Assembly: GCA_041398965.1 (NCBI GenBank)
Contig: JAWKTT010000044.1
Location: 1 to 35,825, forward strand
From: JAWKTT01 sp041398965
GTDB taxonomy: Bacteria > Planctomycetota > Planctomycetia > Planctomycetales > Planctomycetaceae
DNA length: 35,825 bases
Reading direction: 5' to 3'
Below, piece by piece: positions 1 to 8,408 of the stretch. The position numbers were made by a program, and so were the translations under genes. A model generated the notes under the pieces. That model had not been told where the DNA came from. It did not search any database and was given only the letters and a program-made list of their open reading frames with translations. Every line of letters starts with the position of its first letter. Position 1 is the stretch's first letter.

Positions 1-125
1 GTTGCATGAAAACCGGTCTCCCCCTGAGGAGTCCAACCTCGTCGCTCCATCGCAGCGATGAAAATACGACGCTCCAGTTCCCCTGCCGAGGTGACATCCA
101 CTATCACTTTCGCTTCTAACCACAT
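1..125 (-). CDS. Partial unknown small protein (N-terminus only)
   Basis: I do not recognise this gene. The reading frame starts with ATG at 125 and runs off the left edge after 41 codons without a stop. The visible peptide begins MWLEAKVIVDVTSAGELERR and continues with a charged, helix-like stretch. The main support is a strong ribosome binding site, GGAGG, eight bases upstream of the ATG on the minus strand, together with codon use like the rest of the window. The frame stays open upstream of this ATG, so an earlier start cannot be excluded, but none has a comparable binding site. It is transcribed away from the lpxL-like gene, leaving a divergent region between them. No function can be assigned. 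Confidence 0.5.
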   Translation of the reverse strand, partial: MWLEAKVIVDVTSAGELERRIFIAAMERRGWTPQGETGFHA

Positions 126-765
126 GGTCTCGACCTCCGACGACCTGTCATGAAGTTCGGCACAAAGAACCCAACTGCCGAACACAGACTCCAAAACATC
201 TGCGACGTGTTCACTTTGATATATGTGATATGCCCGACGTATCCTGACTTGGTGCGGTGAGCAAATTCGATGCCAGTTCCCGACATGGAGCGGCGGTCCG
301 CTGTTGTCCTTTGGGAATCTGCCTGCAAGAGTCAGTCGCGGCGATTGTGAACTGACCACATGTTGAACAGGATTTGGCGGCGACTGGTCATGTCGTTGTC
401 ACTTCCGAGGAGTTGGCCAGGCAGGGCCGGTTGGAACAAGAACAGCTTCGTTGGCGTCTGTTGTCCTGAGGGTATAGCGGAGGTCTCAGGCGCGATGCCG
501 ACGTCTGATAGCCGTCGCCTGCTGACGCGGAAGCCGTTGTATTTTGTTCGTGTTCACGAGCAGGAGAGGCGACAAACGAAGGGAATCGGAACTCCCACGT
601 CGGAGAGACTGCCCTTGACCCGGTTTCTGGGGAGTGGGACACTTCTCAGTCTCAAGGACCATACGACCTTGAGGGGCGTCCCGAGTGCTGAATGGTCGCT
701 CGGAGGTGACGCTCATTGGATCGATGACGTCCAAGGAATGGACGAGGGGAATGGGAGGTTCAGGG
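126..765. other. Divergent region with no confident gene
   Basis: These 640 bases separate the left-edge partial gene from the acyltransferase. Overlapping open frames cross it, but none has a convincing start, binding site or family signature. In one plus-strand frame two short stretches look protein-like: 356-469, containing TGHVVVTSEELARQGRLEQE, and 503-691, ending GPYDLEGRPEC. They share a frame but are separated by stops and lack ATG starts. They could be a decayed or mis-sequenced small gene, or chance. Promoters for both flanking genes should lie here. Confidence 0.35.
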
Positions 766-1722
766 ATGAGACAGTCGAAATTCCGGCATCGGTGCGAATA
801 CTTTCTGTTTCGCTGCGCAGTCTGTCTGTTGCAACTGCTCTCCGTACGGCAGACCATTCAGCTTGGGCGATTTGTCAGTTGGCTGATGACCGATTTGCTC
901 CCACGAAGAGTGACGCGATACAACGTTGCCGCAGACAACATTCGACAGGCATTCCCCGAAATGTCAGACGAGAATGTCACCGACACCATCCGCAAGATGT
1001 GGGCTCACCTGGCCCGAGTGGTGGCGGAAATGGTGCAACTCCCACGCAAACTCACGCTCGAGAACTGTCGGGAGTGTGTCACGTTTCGCAATCGTCAACC
1101 GGTGGTCGAAGCACTCACTCAAGGGCGTCCTGTGCTGATTCTGGGGGGGCACTTTGGCAACTGGGAAGTTTCGATCGCCTCGTTCGGACTCTTCGGGTTT
1201 CCGATGGGGGTCATTGCCCGGGAGATGGACAACCCCTATCTGCATCGGTGGTTTGCGAGAGAACGCGAACGGGCGGGACATCGGTTGTACCTTAAACAGG
1301 GTAGCTACGATGGGATTACCGAACTCATGCAAGCCGGTGGCAACATGGCCTTGCTGGGAGATCAAGATGCCGGAAAGCGGGGTGTCTTTGTCGACTTCTT
1401 TGGCAAGCCCGCGTCGACGTTTAAGTCGATCGCCCTGATGGCAATGGAGTACGACGCACTCTTGGTTATGGGTTACGGAATTCGTCTGCCAGATGACTTG
1501 AATGAGGGGCGATGGGCTCGATTCGAGATCGGCTGCGAAGCGGTGATCGACCCACAATCTCTGACATCAGACGACCCGATCAAGGAAATCACCGAGCAAT
1601 ACACGCAAGCCCTCGAACGGGCCATTCGCCGTGCCCCCGAGCAGTATTTCTGGGTCCATCGTCGCTGGAAAACCGCACCCCGAATCCGCGAACAATCCAA
1701 ACCCGCCCGCCGCGCTGCCTGA
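766..1722 (+). CDS. LpxL/HtrB-family lipid A acyltransferase
   Basis: The product (318 aa) is a membrane-associated acyltransferase of the lysophospholipid acyltransferase superfamily, most like the LpxL/HtrB late acyltransferases that add a secondary fatty acyl chain to Kdo2-lipid IVA at the inner membrane. The family HX4(D/E) catalytic motif is visible as HFGNWE at residues 129-134. It follows a hydrophobic segment VLILGG and precedes the conserved region around NPYLHRWF and the GDQDAGKRGVFVDFFGKPA stretch; a WVHRRWK motif sits near the C-terminus, as in LpxL. The N-terminus has a hydrophobic helix around residues 12-45. I chose ATG 766 because GGGAGG lies seven bases upstream; an upstream in-frame GTG at 685 has no such site. 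Length matches the family (about 300 aa). The exact acyl acceptor cannot be read from sequence. Confidence 0.88.
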   Translation: MRQSKFRHRCEYFLFRCAVCLLQLLSVRQTIQLGRFVSWLMTDLLPRRVTRYNVAADNIRQAFPEMSDENVTDTIRKMWAHLARVVAEMVQLPRKLTLENCRECVTFRNRQPVVEALTQGRPVLILGGHFGNWEVSIASFGLFGFPMGVIAREMDNPYLHRWFARERERAGHRLYLKQGSYDGITELMQAGGNMALLGDQDAGKRGVFVDFFGKPASTFKSIALMAMEYDALLVMGYGIRLPDDLNEGRWARFEIGCEAVIDPQSLTSDDPIKEITEQYTQALERAIRRAPEQYFWVHRRWKTAPRIREQSKPARRAA

Positions 1723-1764
1723 CGAAAAAACTTGTCCGTCCAATCCAAACCCAATCCGGGAAAC

Positions 1765-1808
1765 GTCCACAGTTCCCCCCGGCCCGGATCAGGGGGGCAG
1801 TCGTGGAC
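1765..1808. terminator. Long hairpin between convergent genes
   Basis: GTCCAC (1765-1770) is complementary to GTGGAC (1803-1808), and inside it CCCCCC (1775-1780) pairs with GGGGGG (1792-1797). The hairpin lies 42 bases after the lpxL-like stop and faces the convergent GspE-like gene. There is no clear T-tract on either side, so a role in transcription termination or 3'-end protection is inferred from position only. Confidence 0.45.
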
Positions 1809-1865
1809 TACGGGCCGTTGAGTGTTTAGTGGTTCGCCAGTCGCTTTTTCTCTGCACCCGCAACA

Positions 1866-1902
1866 ACAACTGCGGTCCCCACAATGCAATCGTGGGGAGT
1901 TG
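1866..1902. terminator. Second hairpin in the same convergent gap
   Basis: TCCCCAC (1876-1882) pairs with GTGGGGA (1892-1898) across a nine-base loop, and CAAC just outside it can pair with GTTG past a small bulge. It lies 26 bases beyond the stop codon of the minus-strand GspE-like gene, a natural place for its transcript end. No strong T-tract is present. Confidence 0.45.
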
Positions 1903-1927
1903 TGTCGGTTCTAAGGAAAATATGCGG

Positions 1928-3253
1928 TTATGAGGCTGGTTGGCGGAAGGCGCGTTGCAACTCTTCTAGTGTCGTCTTCCCTTCTGCCACAATTCTCAGG
2001 GCATCGTTTTGAAAGGACTGCATCCCTTCTTTGCGGGCTTGTTGGCGAATAGCGGCGGCATCTTTCCCGGCGAGAATCAGTTCCGCAATTCCGGGGGTCA
2101 TGTGAATCTCTTCCATCAACGCAATGCGACCCCGGTAGCCTATGCCGTTGCAATGTTCGCAGAATTCCGGTTCTTCGATCTCGCCATCTTCAAGTTCAAT
2201 CGGGCGCGGCACGCGGTAGAGGACTTTCGTCTCTGGAGGAAGATTGACCTTTTGCAAGAGCTTGGGATTGGGGCGAAACGCCTGTTTGCATTTGGTGCAG
2301 AGCATCCGAATCAGCTTTTGGCTGACGACCAGTTTGAGTTGATCGGCGACAAGCTTGGGATTGCCGACGAACGCGACCAGTCGGACGATAGCGTCTGCCG
2401 CATCCCGAGCAGCCATCTCGGAGATGATGCTTAACGTGGAAGCCTTGTCGAAGGCCGGCTTGGCAATCTCGGAACTCACGATCGGGTCGATGACAGCGAC
2501 GTCGGCGTCCTGACGTTTGATGCGCATCAGTGTCGCATCCAGATCGTCCCCTTCGAGCCATTTGAAGTCGGTCACATGAGACAACTCTCGTTTGACTGTG
2601 CGGGCGATGTCGAAGATGCCATACATGTAGGCATCGACGCAGCGCATCAACCCGAGTGCGGTCGTTGAGGTCCCGGACATTGGCGGACCGGCAGCGATAA
2701 TGACTCCGTTCTTCTCGGAGGAATAGTCTCTGACCATCCGGCGAATTCCTTCGGATAAGCCGATCTCTTCCGGGCGTTCGAGCTTTTCTTTGGGGTCGAT
2801 GACCCGCACAATCAGACGCTCTCCGCCAGTCTTTTCGGGGAAAGTGTCGACGAGAAGCTTGTACTTCTTCTCTTCAAACTCTGCATTGATTCCTCCGGAC
2901 TGAGGCTTCGTTCGTTCGCGAACGTCAAGACCTGCTAACAGTTTCAGCATCTGCGTGATGGCGTTGCCAGCCTGAGCCGGCATCTTTCCGGCGGGATAGG
3001 GGACTCCATCGATGAAGAACGTCGAGATGGCGGCGTTCCCCTTTTGGTCGATGCGAATCATTTCGGCTCGACGCCCCATCCCGTCGCTGACAAGTTCTTT
3101 TGCCCGCACCAGACCGACCTGAACCAGTTTCGCGTTCTCGGCCAGGTTCGCTTCGACGCCATTGACCGCCCCTTGGAACAGAACGAGTTCGAGTTCCTCC
3201 TCGTCCTCATCATCGTCGTCAATGTCATCGTTCCGCTTGCGTCCGAAAATCAC
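1928..3253 (-). CDS. GspE/PilB-family protein with degenerate Walker motifs
   Basis: The protein (441 aa from GTG 3253) has the layout of a GspE/PilB secretion or type IV pilus ATPase: a short acidic N-terminus (a DDDDEDEEE run), a central fold, then the C-terminal ATPase domain with the four-cysteine zinc element (CTKC near residue 319 and CEHC near 365) and the GYRGRIALMEE segment typical of the family. The nucleotide site is abnormal. Where the family has GPTGSGKSTT this protein reads GPPMSGTSTT (residues 189-198), so the Walker A lysine is threonine. The Walker B region, usually with a GEIRD sequence, reads VAVIDPIVSSE. It is therefore probably a non-hydrolysing paralogue; that is inference. 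I preferred GTG 3253 because AGGAG lies seven bases upstream; in-frame sequence further upstream to 3382 looks non-coding. It lies downstream of the DUF1501 gene on the same strand. Confidence 0.85.
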   Translation of the reverse strand: MIFGRKRNDDIDDDDEDEEELELVLFQGAVNGVEANLAENAKLVQVGLVRAKELVSDGMGRRAEMIRIDQKGNAAISTFFIDGVPYPAGKMPAQAGNAITQMLKLLAGLDVRERTKPQSGGINAEFEEKKYKLLVDTFPEKTGGERLIVRVIDPKEKLERPEEIGLSEGIRRMVRDYSSEKNGVIIAAGPPMSGTSTTALGLMRCVDAYMYGIFDIARTVKRELSHVTDFKWLEGDDLDATLMRIKRQDADVAVIDPIVSSEIAKPAFDKASTLSIISEMAARDAADAIVRLVAFVGNPKLVADQLKLVVSQKLIRMLCTKCKQAFRPNPKLLQKVNLPPETKVLYRVPRPIELEDGEIEEPEFCEHCNGIGYRGRIALMEEIHMTPGIAELILAGKDAAAIRQQARKEGMQSFQNDALRIVAEGKTTLEELQRAFRQPAS

Positions 3254-3403
3254 CGTAATGCTCCTGGATTTCTTACCACCAACGAACCTCTGTTGTGGAA
3301 AGGTCGTCGTCGTGGTGATGTATGATTGAGAGAGGCATGCTCGCCAATGAAGAGGTCTCCATTGTGACATTCTTGTGGACACTTGAGAAGCGAGCCAACA
3401 AGT

Positions 3404-4852
3404 CTACCCGAACAGTGATGTCAACGGGCTGCCTCCGTAGAGGCGATGGGGGCGACCGGCCGAGTCGGCCAGCGAGGCGGAAGGGGGAACCCCCAACGCG
3501 TGTAGCACCGTGGCTGCGATGTCGTGTGGCGAGGTTGGATTGTCGAGCGGATAGGTTCCATCACGATCACTCCGACCGTAAATCGCCCCCCCGCGAATGC
3601 CTCCTCCGGCCAAGAGTCCAGAGTAACAGAAGGGGTGATGCTCACGTCCGGCGTTGTTTTCGGTGATGACTGGTCGACGACCGAACTCGCCAACCCAAAC
3701 GATCAGCGTTGTGTCGAGGAGGCCGCGTGATTCGAGGTCAAGCAGTAAGGCGGTGAGTGCTTGATCCGCGGGGGGGATGAGGTCGTTTTTCAAGCGGTTG
3801 AAGTTGTTGCCGTGAGTGTCCCAGAAGTTCACGCCATCGTTGTGCCAGTTGATCGAGACGAGAGGGACACCATGCTCCAACAGGCGACGTCCCAGCAACA
3901 CGCACTGTCCATGAATGTGGCGTCCGTATGTGTTGCGGGTCGCGTCGGATTCTTGATTGAGATCAAACGCTTCCCGAACTTCTGGAGAGGCGAGCAGTTC
4001 AAACGCCTGTTGCTGCTGAGAGGCTCGGTTCACGACCGCGGCGGCACGATCAAGGTTTCGTCGCTGATGATCGATTTCGTTGAGCAGATGTTGTCGAGAT
4101 CGGAGTCGCTGCTGGTCGAGATTGTCGAGAAGTTTCAAGGCCGGGACCGACCATCCCGCAGCGTTGGGGTCTCCTTCGATGAGAAATGGGTCGGCTCCGC
4201 GTCCAAGCCAACCCCCCGATTGACCGGGAGCCCGTCCACCGGGGGCGGCGGGGTGATAGGCGAGCCAGGGCATTGACACCGCACCGGGAAGGTTGTGCGG
4301 GGCCGGTCGCAAGCGGGCGATGACCGAGCCAAGATGCGGGGTGTCCCGTTCGCTGGGAGGCTCGGCATCGCTCTTGTTGACCGGTGGGAGTTGGCCGGTC
4401 AGCGTCGTGTGGGCACTCGAAAGGTGTGCCGGGTCATCGTGTGTCAGCGAGCGAACCACCGCCACCCGATCCATGATCGGGGCGAGCCTTTCAAAGTGTT
4501 CGCAGATTTGGAGACCGGGGACAGCGGTCGGAATCGGTTGGAACTCTCCTCGAATTCCGGCAGGCATCTCGGGCTTCATGTCGAAGGTGTCGAGATGGCT
4601 CGGGCCCCCCCACATGAAAAGGAACAGACAACGTTTCGCCTGTCCGAATCCAGGGCCACCGGCATCGCTCGTTGTTCCTGATGGTCGTTCTTGTGCGATC
4701 AAAGATGACGCACCACCGCACTGAAACAGCGTCGGCAATCCAAGCATTCCGACGGTTCCGGCCTGCAAGACGGTGCGTCGTGGTCGAGAGAACGGGATCG
4801 GTTTCAACGGCGACAACTGGACAACCTTTGGTGAATGATTGCGGTCCCCCAC
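3404..4852 (-). CDS. DUF1501 family protein, Tat-exported
   Basis: This 482-aa protein belongs to DUF1501, a family greatly expanded in planctomycetes with an alkaline-phosphatase/sulfatase-like fold and no established reaction. The N-terminus carries a twin-arginine signal (RPRRTVLQAG followed by a hydrophobic stretch, about residues 22-45), which predicts export. Family landmarks visible in order are FLFMWGGPSHLDTFD, GQLPP, GGWLGRGADPFLI, a VSINWHNDG segment, LIVWVGEFGRRP and GREHHPFCYSGLLAGGG. The start is GTG 4852; no in-frame ATG or GTG lies between it and the upstream stop, although the binding site is weak. In planctomycetes this family often sits beside DUF1549/DUF1553 genes; none is nearby here. 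The gene is transcribed toward the GspE-like gene with a 150-base gap. Confidence 0.9.
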   Translation of the reverse strand: MGDRNHSPKVVQLSPLKPIPFSRPRRTVLQAGTVGMLGLPTLFQCGGASSLIAQERPSGTTSDAGGPGFGQAKRCLFLFMWGGPSHLDTFDMKPEMPAGIRGEFQPIPTAVPGLQICEHFERLAPIMDRVAVVRSLTHDDPAHLSSAHTTLTGQLPPVNKSDAEPPSERDTPHLGSVIARLRPAPHNLPGAVSMPWLAYHPAAPGGRAPGQSGGWLGRGADPFLIEGDPNAAGWSVPALKLLDNLDQQRLRSRQHLLNEIDHQRRNLDRAAAVVNRASQQQQAFELLASPEVREAFDLNQESDATRNTYGRHIHGQCVLLGRRLLEHGVPLVSINWHNDGVNFWDTHGNNFNRLKNDLIPPADQALTALLLDLESRGLLDTTLIVWVGEFGRRPVITENNAGREHHPFCYSGLLAGGGIRGGAIYGRSDRDGTYPLDNPTSPHDIAATVLHALGVPPSASLADSAGRPHRLYGGSPLTSLFG

Positions 4853-5204
4853 TGAACTCGATTGCTGGCGTTTCGAGGGGCGTTCCTCATCAAAGGTAGT
4901 TCATGGGACGGTGAAATGTCGAGACGGACCGGTCCGTCTGGGCTGCTCACCCCGTCGGACGACCGTCCATGTCCGCAGAGATCGCCTGATCAGCTGCCGG
5001 ACAGGGACCTCCAGCAATCAACGAGTTTGGCGACACATCGGGGGACCAGAGTCAAAGATTCCGCTTCTCCCCCAGGGGAGATGTGAGTATCCTTCCAGCA
5101 GAGACAGACTGCGGATGGAATAATTGTCTCAGATTAATCGTCGGCCCGGCTGAGTGGCGCAGGGCGGATTTGTGGGGATGGAGCTTTCGGGAGCGTAGTA
5201 CGGG
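4853..5204. other. Divergent intergenic region
   Basis: The 352 bases between the DUF1501 gene (-) and the first rhomboid gene (+) contain no gene that I can support. Promoters for both directions must lie here, but I could not pick a convincing -35/-10 pair. Confidence 0.4.
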
Positions 5205-6146
5205 ATGGGTTTTGACAGTCGCGATTATGCACGCACCGAAGGCCCCCAATTCGACTGGGATCGGCGGGGGGGATGGTCTGCCGTCAAATGGATCATCGTC
5301 ATCACCGCGGTCACCTACGTGGTGCAGTTTCTCGGCTACAGTAGAGGCGATCAGGTCACGAGGTTGCTTGAGATCGACTTCCCGAAGGTACTTTCTGGGC
5401 AAGTGTGGCGATTATTAACCACTGCGTTTGCGCACCATCCGATGTCGGTCTGGCATATCTTCTTCAACATGGTTGTGCTGTGGATGGTCGGGCCGACGAT
5501 TGAGTCGTTACGAGGGTCGCGTGAGTTTCTGGCGTTCTACCTCTCCGCGGCAATCATTTCGAGTTTGGCGTATCTCGGCTGGGGATTGTTTATTGATCGC
5601 TTGAGTCCAGCGATCGGAGCCTCGGGAGCAGTGTCGGCGGCGGCGATCTATTTCGCCATGAAGTATCCGAATCATGTCTGGCAGGTCTACGGCATCATTC
5701 CGGTCAGAGCTTACGTGTTGGCCATTATCAAAGTGGGCATGGATCTCCTCCCGATGCTGATACAACTGACCGGCGGAGTCTCTTATGACAACATCGGGCA
5801 CTCGGCCCACTTAGGGGGGGCACTCTTTGGATACCTCTACTATCGATACGACTGGTCGGTGGCCTGGCTGTGGCCGATGGGATGGGGAAAGCAGTGGCAG
5901 AAGTGGAAATCGGGGTATCGACGACGAACATCGAAACTTAGAGTCTATCATCCCGAAGCGACGAAGGGGGATCCCCGAACGTCCGACGACATCGATGACC
6001 GCAGCCTGACTGCTCAAGCCGATCGCATCCTGCAAAAGCTTGGCGAGCAAGGGGAGCAAAGTCTGACCGATCAGGAAAGAGAACTGCTCGCCGAAGAGAG
6101 TCGCCGTGCCCGAGCGAGGCAGTCCCGTCTGGGCCGCCCGGGCTGA
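5205..6146 (+). CDS. Rhomboid family intramembrane serine protease
   Basis: The 313-aa product is a polytopic rhomboid protease, which cleaves transmembrane helices of substrate proteins inside the membrane. The catalytic serine is in IGASGAV (Ser140) and the partner histidine in the last core helix, HSAHLGGALFG (His202). The oxyanion-hole HxxxN pattern is seen as HIFFN (residues 84-88). About six hydrophobic segments lie between residues 27 and 215. A cytosolic, charged C-terminal tail of about 90 residues (rich in Arg, Asp, Glu) follows, longer than in the minimal family. The start ATG has GGGAGCG ten bases upstream. All key residues are present, so it is probably active; substrates are unknown. 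A second rhomboid-type gene lies 1.1 kb downstream. Confidence 0.9.
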   Translation: MGFDSRDYARTEGPQFDWDRRGGWSAVKWIIVITAVTYVVQFLGYSRGDQVTRLLEIDFPKVLSGQVWRLLTTAFAHHPMSVWHIFFNMVVLWMVGPTIESLRGSREFLAFYLSAAIISSLAYLGWGLFIDRLSPAIGASGAVSAAAIYFAMKYPNHVWQVYGIIPVRAYVLAIIKVGMDLLPMLIQLTGGVSYDNIGHSAHLGGALFGYLYYRYDWSVAWLWPMGWGKQWQKWKSGYRRRTSKLRVYHPEATKGDPRTSDDIDDRSLTAQADRILQKLGEQGEQSLTDQERELLAEESRRARARQSRLGRPG

Positions 6147-6365
6147 CACAACGGCGATGTGTCCGAAACCGATGGTCGCATACTTGTGCTGGCCCGGTCG
6201 AGACGGCGTGTGCATGTCCATCTCCTTCGTCGCATCCGGCCAACGAATGAGGCTGAAGATGAGAATCGCGAGTCTGGGTGGGGAGATCGGGCGACAATTT
6301 GCTATCATCCCCCCCAAAGCCGATGGTGGTGTCGGCAGCAGGCTCAATTCTTCAGGGTTTTCGTC

Positions 6366-7115
6366 ATGGCGGACGTCGTTGCAATCGTACTGGCAGCAGG
6401 AAAAAGTAAGCGGATGCAGTCGGAACTTCCCAAGGTTTTGCATCCTGTTTGTGGACGGCCAATGGTCGAACATGTCCTTGATGCGGCGCGGCAGGCAGGG
6501 GCGACGCGGCTTATCGTCGTCGTGGGACATCAGGCCGAACGTGTGCAAGCGGCCCTGTCGCATCACTCCGACGTGACGTTCGCTTTGCAGTCAGAACAAC
6601 TCGGGACGGGGCATGCGGTGATGATGTGTCGTGAGGCGGCGGCAGACCATGATGGGCCGGTGCTGGTTCTCACCGGCGACACTCCGCTGTTGCGAGCAAC
6701 TTCGCTGGCGCAGTTGCTGGATGAACAGTCGAAGACTCAAGCAGCCTGCGTCGTGGGGACGGCAAGCACCGCTCAAAATGAAGGACTGGGCCGCATTGTT
6801 CGAGACGAACATGGAGCGTTCCTCCGAATCGTCGAGCAGAAGGATGCGACGGCAGAAGAGTTAAAGATTCAAGAGATCAACACAGGTTGCTTCGCGTATG
6901 ACTCACGCCTGCTGTTTCAGGCGTTGGATCAGATTCGTCCGAACAACAGCCAGGGGGAATATTATCTCACCGACTGTGCTGAGGTCTTACGTGCGGGGGG
7001 ACATTCGGTCGCGGCGGTCTGCTGTTTCGACATTGCCGAAGCGATGGGGGTCAATACCCAGGATCAACTGGCTGAAGTGAATCGGGTGATGGAACAACGA
7101 CAGCAAGCCAGTTAG
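6366..7115 (+). CDS. GlmU-type uridylyltransferase domain, stand-alone
   Basis: This 249-aa protein matches the N-terminal half of GlmU, which makes UDP-GlcNAc from UTP and N-acetylglucosamine 1-phosphate in the cytoplasm. The nucleotide-binding signature is LAAGKSKRMQSELPKVLHP (residues 9-27), followed by the QLGTGHAV loop, GDTPLL (metal-binding Asp), the EINTGCFAYDS strand and NNSQGEYYLTD. The protein stops where GlmU continues into its left-handed beta-helix acetyltransferase domain, so it should lack acetyltransferase activity. It might act on N-acetylglucosamine 1-phosphate or on another sugar phosphate. The start at 6366 has AGGG eight bases upstream; an earlier in-frame start at 6159 encodes unconserved sequence. 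It sits between two rhomboid genes on the same strand. Confidence 0.85.
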   Translation: MADVVAIVLAAGKSKRMQSELPKVLHPVCGRPMVEHVLDAARQAGATRLIVVVGHQAERVQAALSHHSDVTFALQSEQLGTGHAVMMCREAAADHDGPVLVLTGDTPLLRATSLAQLLDEQSKTQAACVVGTASTAQNEGLGRIVRDEHGAFLRIVEQKDATAEELKIQEINTGCFAYDSRLLFQALDQIRPNNSQGEYYLTDCAEVLRAGGHSVAAVCCFDIAEAMGVNTQDQLAEVNRVMEQRQQAS

Positions 7116-7247
7116 CCTTCATGGTGCATTCCGGGACATGATGTGACAGCATCAGTGTAGAGGAGGGGAGCACAGAAGGTGGCTCGTGTCATGGGGAGAC
7201 TCACGACACGGGGGGAGAGCGATCATCGAAAACGCGAAAGCGGAACC

Positions 7248-8181
7248 ATGCGTAGTCTTGGCCAGTTTACTGACATCCGGCATGTCGCAATTTTTCGCGA
7301 CTATCTGGAAGCGATCGATATCCCCTGCCGCCTCGATGAGTATCAAGGGAAGGCACAGTTGTGGGTATTCGACGAGGACGACCTCCCTCGAGCACATAAA
7401 GAACTTGTCGAGTTTCTAGCACATCCCGAAACCGCAAAGTACCAAAACTCTGCTGAAATCGCGGCGAAGAAGCGGAATCTTGAACTGGCAGCGACCCTCA
7501 AAGAGCACCGGGCTCTGTCTCGTCGAGGAGCGTCGTCGATTCAAAAAGACTTTGGTCGAATTTGGCGCAGCATGCCGTTAACGGTGATCCTGATCGCCCT
7601 CTGTGTTGTCGTCACCATCATCACCAGCTTCGGATTCGACCGGGTACTGACGAACCACTTCCGCATATCACAGATATTGGCTCACAATCAGGTTTGGACT
7701 TACCCGCTGAAAGAGGTCGTCTTCGACTGGGAGGTCTGGCGGCTGTTCACACCAGTCTTTATTCGCCAGGTCCTCTGCATCTGCTGATGAACATGTACTG
7801 GCTGGCGATGTTCGGGGTGTCATTGAACGTCTGCAGGACAACGCGATTAATACAGTGATGACACTCGTCATTGGCTGCGTGTCGAACTATCTACAATACC
7901 GACTGGGGGGAGTGAGCCTGAGTCAACCCAACCCGCAGTTCGGGGGAATCTCGGGAGTCGTCTTCGGATTTTTTGGTTATCTCTGGTTTCTAACGTACTT
8001 CGATCGTCGACAAGGGGTCGCCTTGCAGCCCAGCGATTCAATGTGGTTCTTCTTCTGGATGCTCCTCTGCATGACGGGGTTGATCGGCGATGTCGCAAAC
8101 GTGGCTCACGTCTCGGGGCTTGTCGTCGGTCTGATGCTGGCGGGACTTGGTAAGTTGGTTCGGCAGCTGTTGGGTAAGTGA
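7248..8181 (+). pseudogene. GlpG-like rhomboid protease, broken by two 1-nt frameshifts
   Basis: As read, the frame stops at 7787 and resumes in other frames up to 8181. Adding one base in the G run near 7769 and one G at 7814-7817 gives a single 311-aa rhomboid. The first segment (from MRSLGQFTDIRH at 7248) has a soluble N-terminal domain like that of GlpG, then a membrane helix PLTVILIALCVVVTIIT. The middle piece carries HLLMNMYWLAMFGG, the HxxxN helix. The last piece carries the catalytic serine in FGGISGVVFG and the histidine in VAHVSGLVVG. All catalytic residues survive, which argues for sequencing or assembly error or a very recent mutation rather than long decay. The start at 7248 has a weak purine-rich site. 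Confidence 0.85.
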
Positions 8182-8408
8182 TCGCACGATAGTCGTTGTC
8201 ATGACATCCTCAGTCCGAGGTGCAGACTTCCAGAAGACAAAACAGGTCGCAAGAGCGAGTTGCATCTTGTTGAACGACGTCGCGGGGAGTATGCTTGATG
8301 CGTCCTCTTGTCGTGAAGCGCATTGGCGCGTTGCGTCTGTCTGCTCAAATCGTCAGAGGTTCAGCGAAGAATCCATTGATGACCGACCCATTACCTCAAG
8401 GCGATCGC

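Noticed and set aside
360..1295. A 311-codon plus-strand open frame overlapping the acyltransferase gene
   Set aside because: It has no family signature and reads in a different frame over most of the lpxL-like gene, whose HX4E motif and binding site are clear.
1699..1719. The shared C-terminal RRAA tail of the acyltransferase and CapE as a degradation tag
   Set aside because: Only two of about twenty proteins end this way and Arg/Ala-rich tails are expected at high GC; no evidence beyond coincidence.
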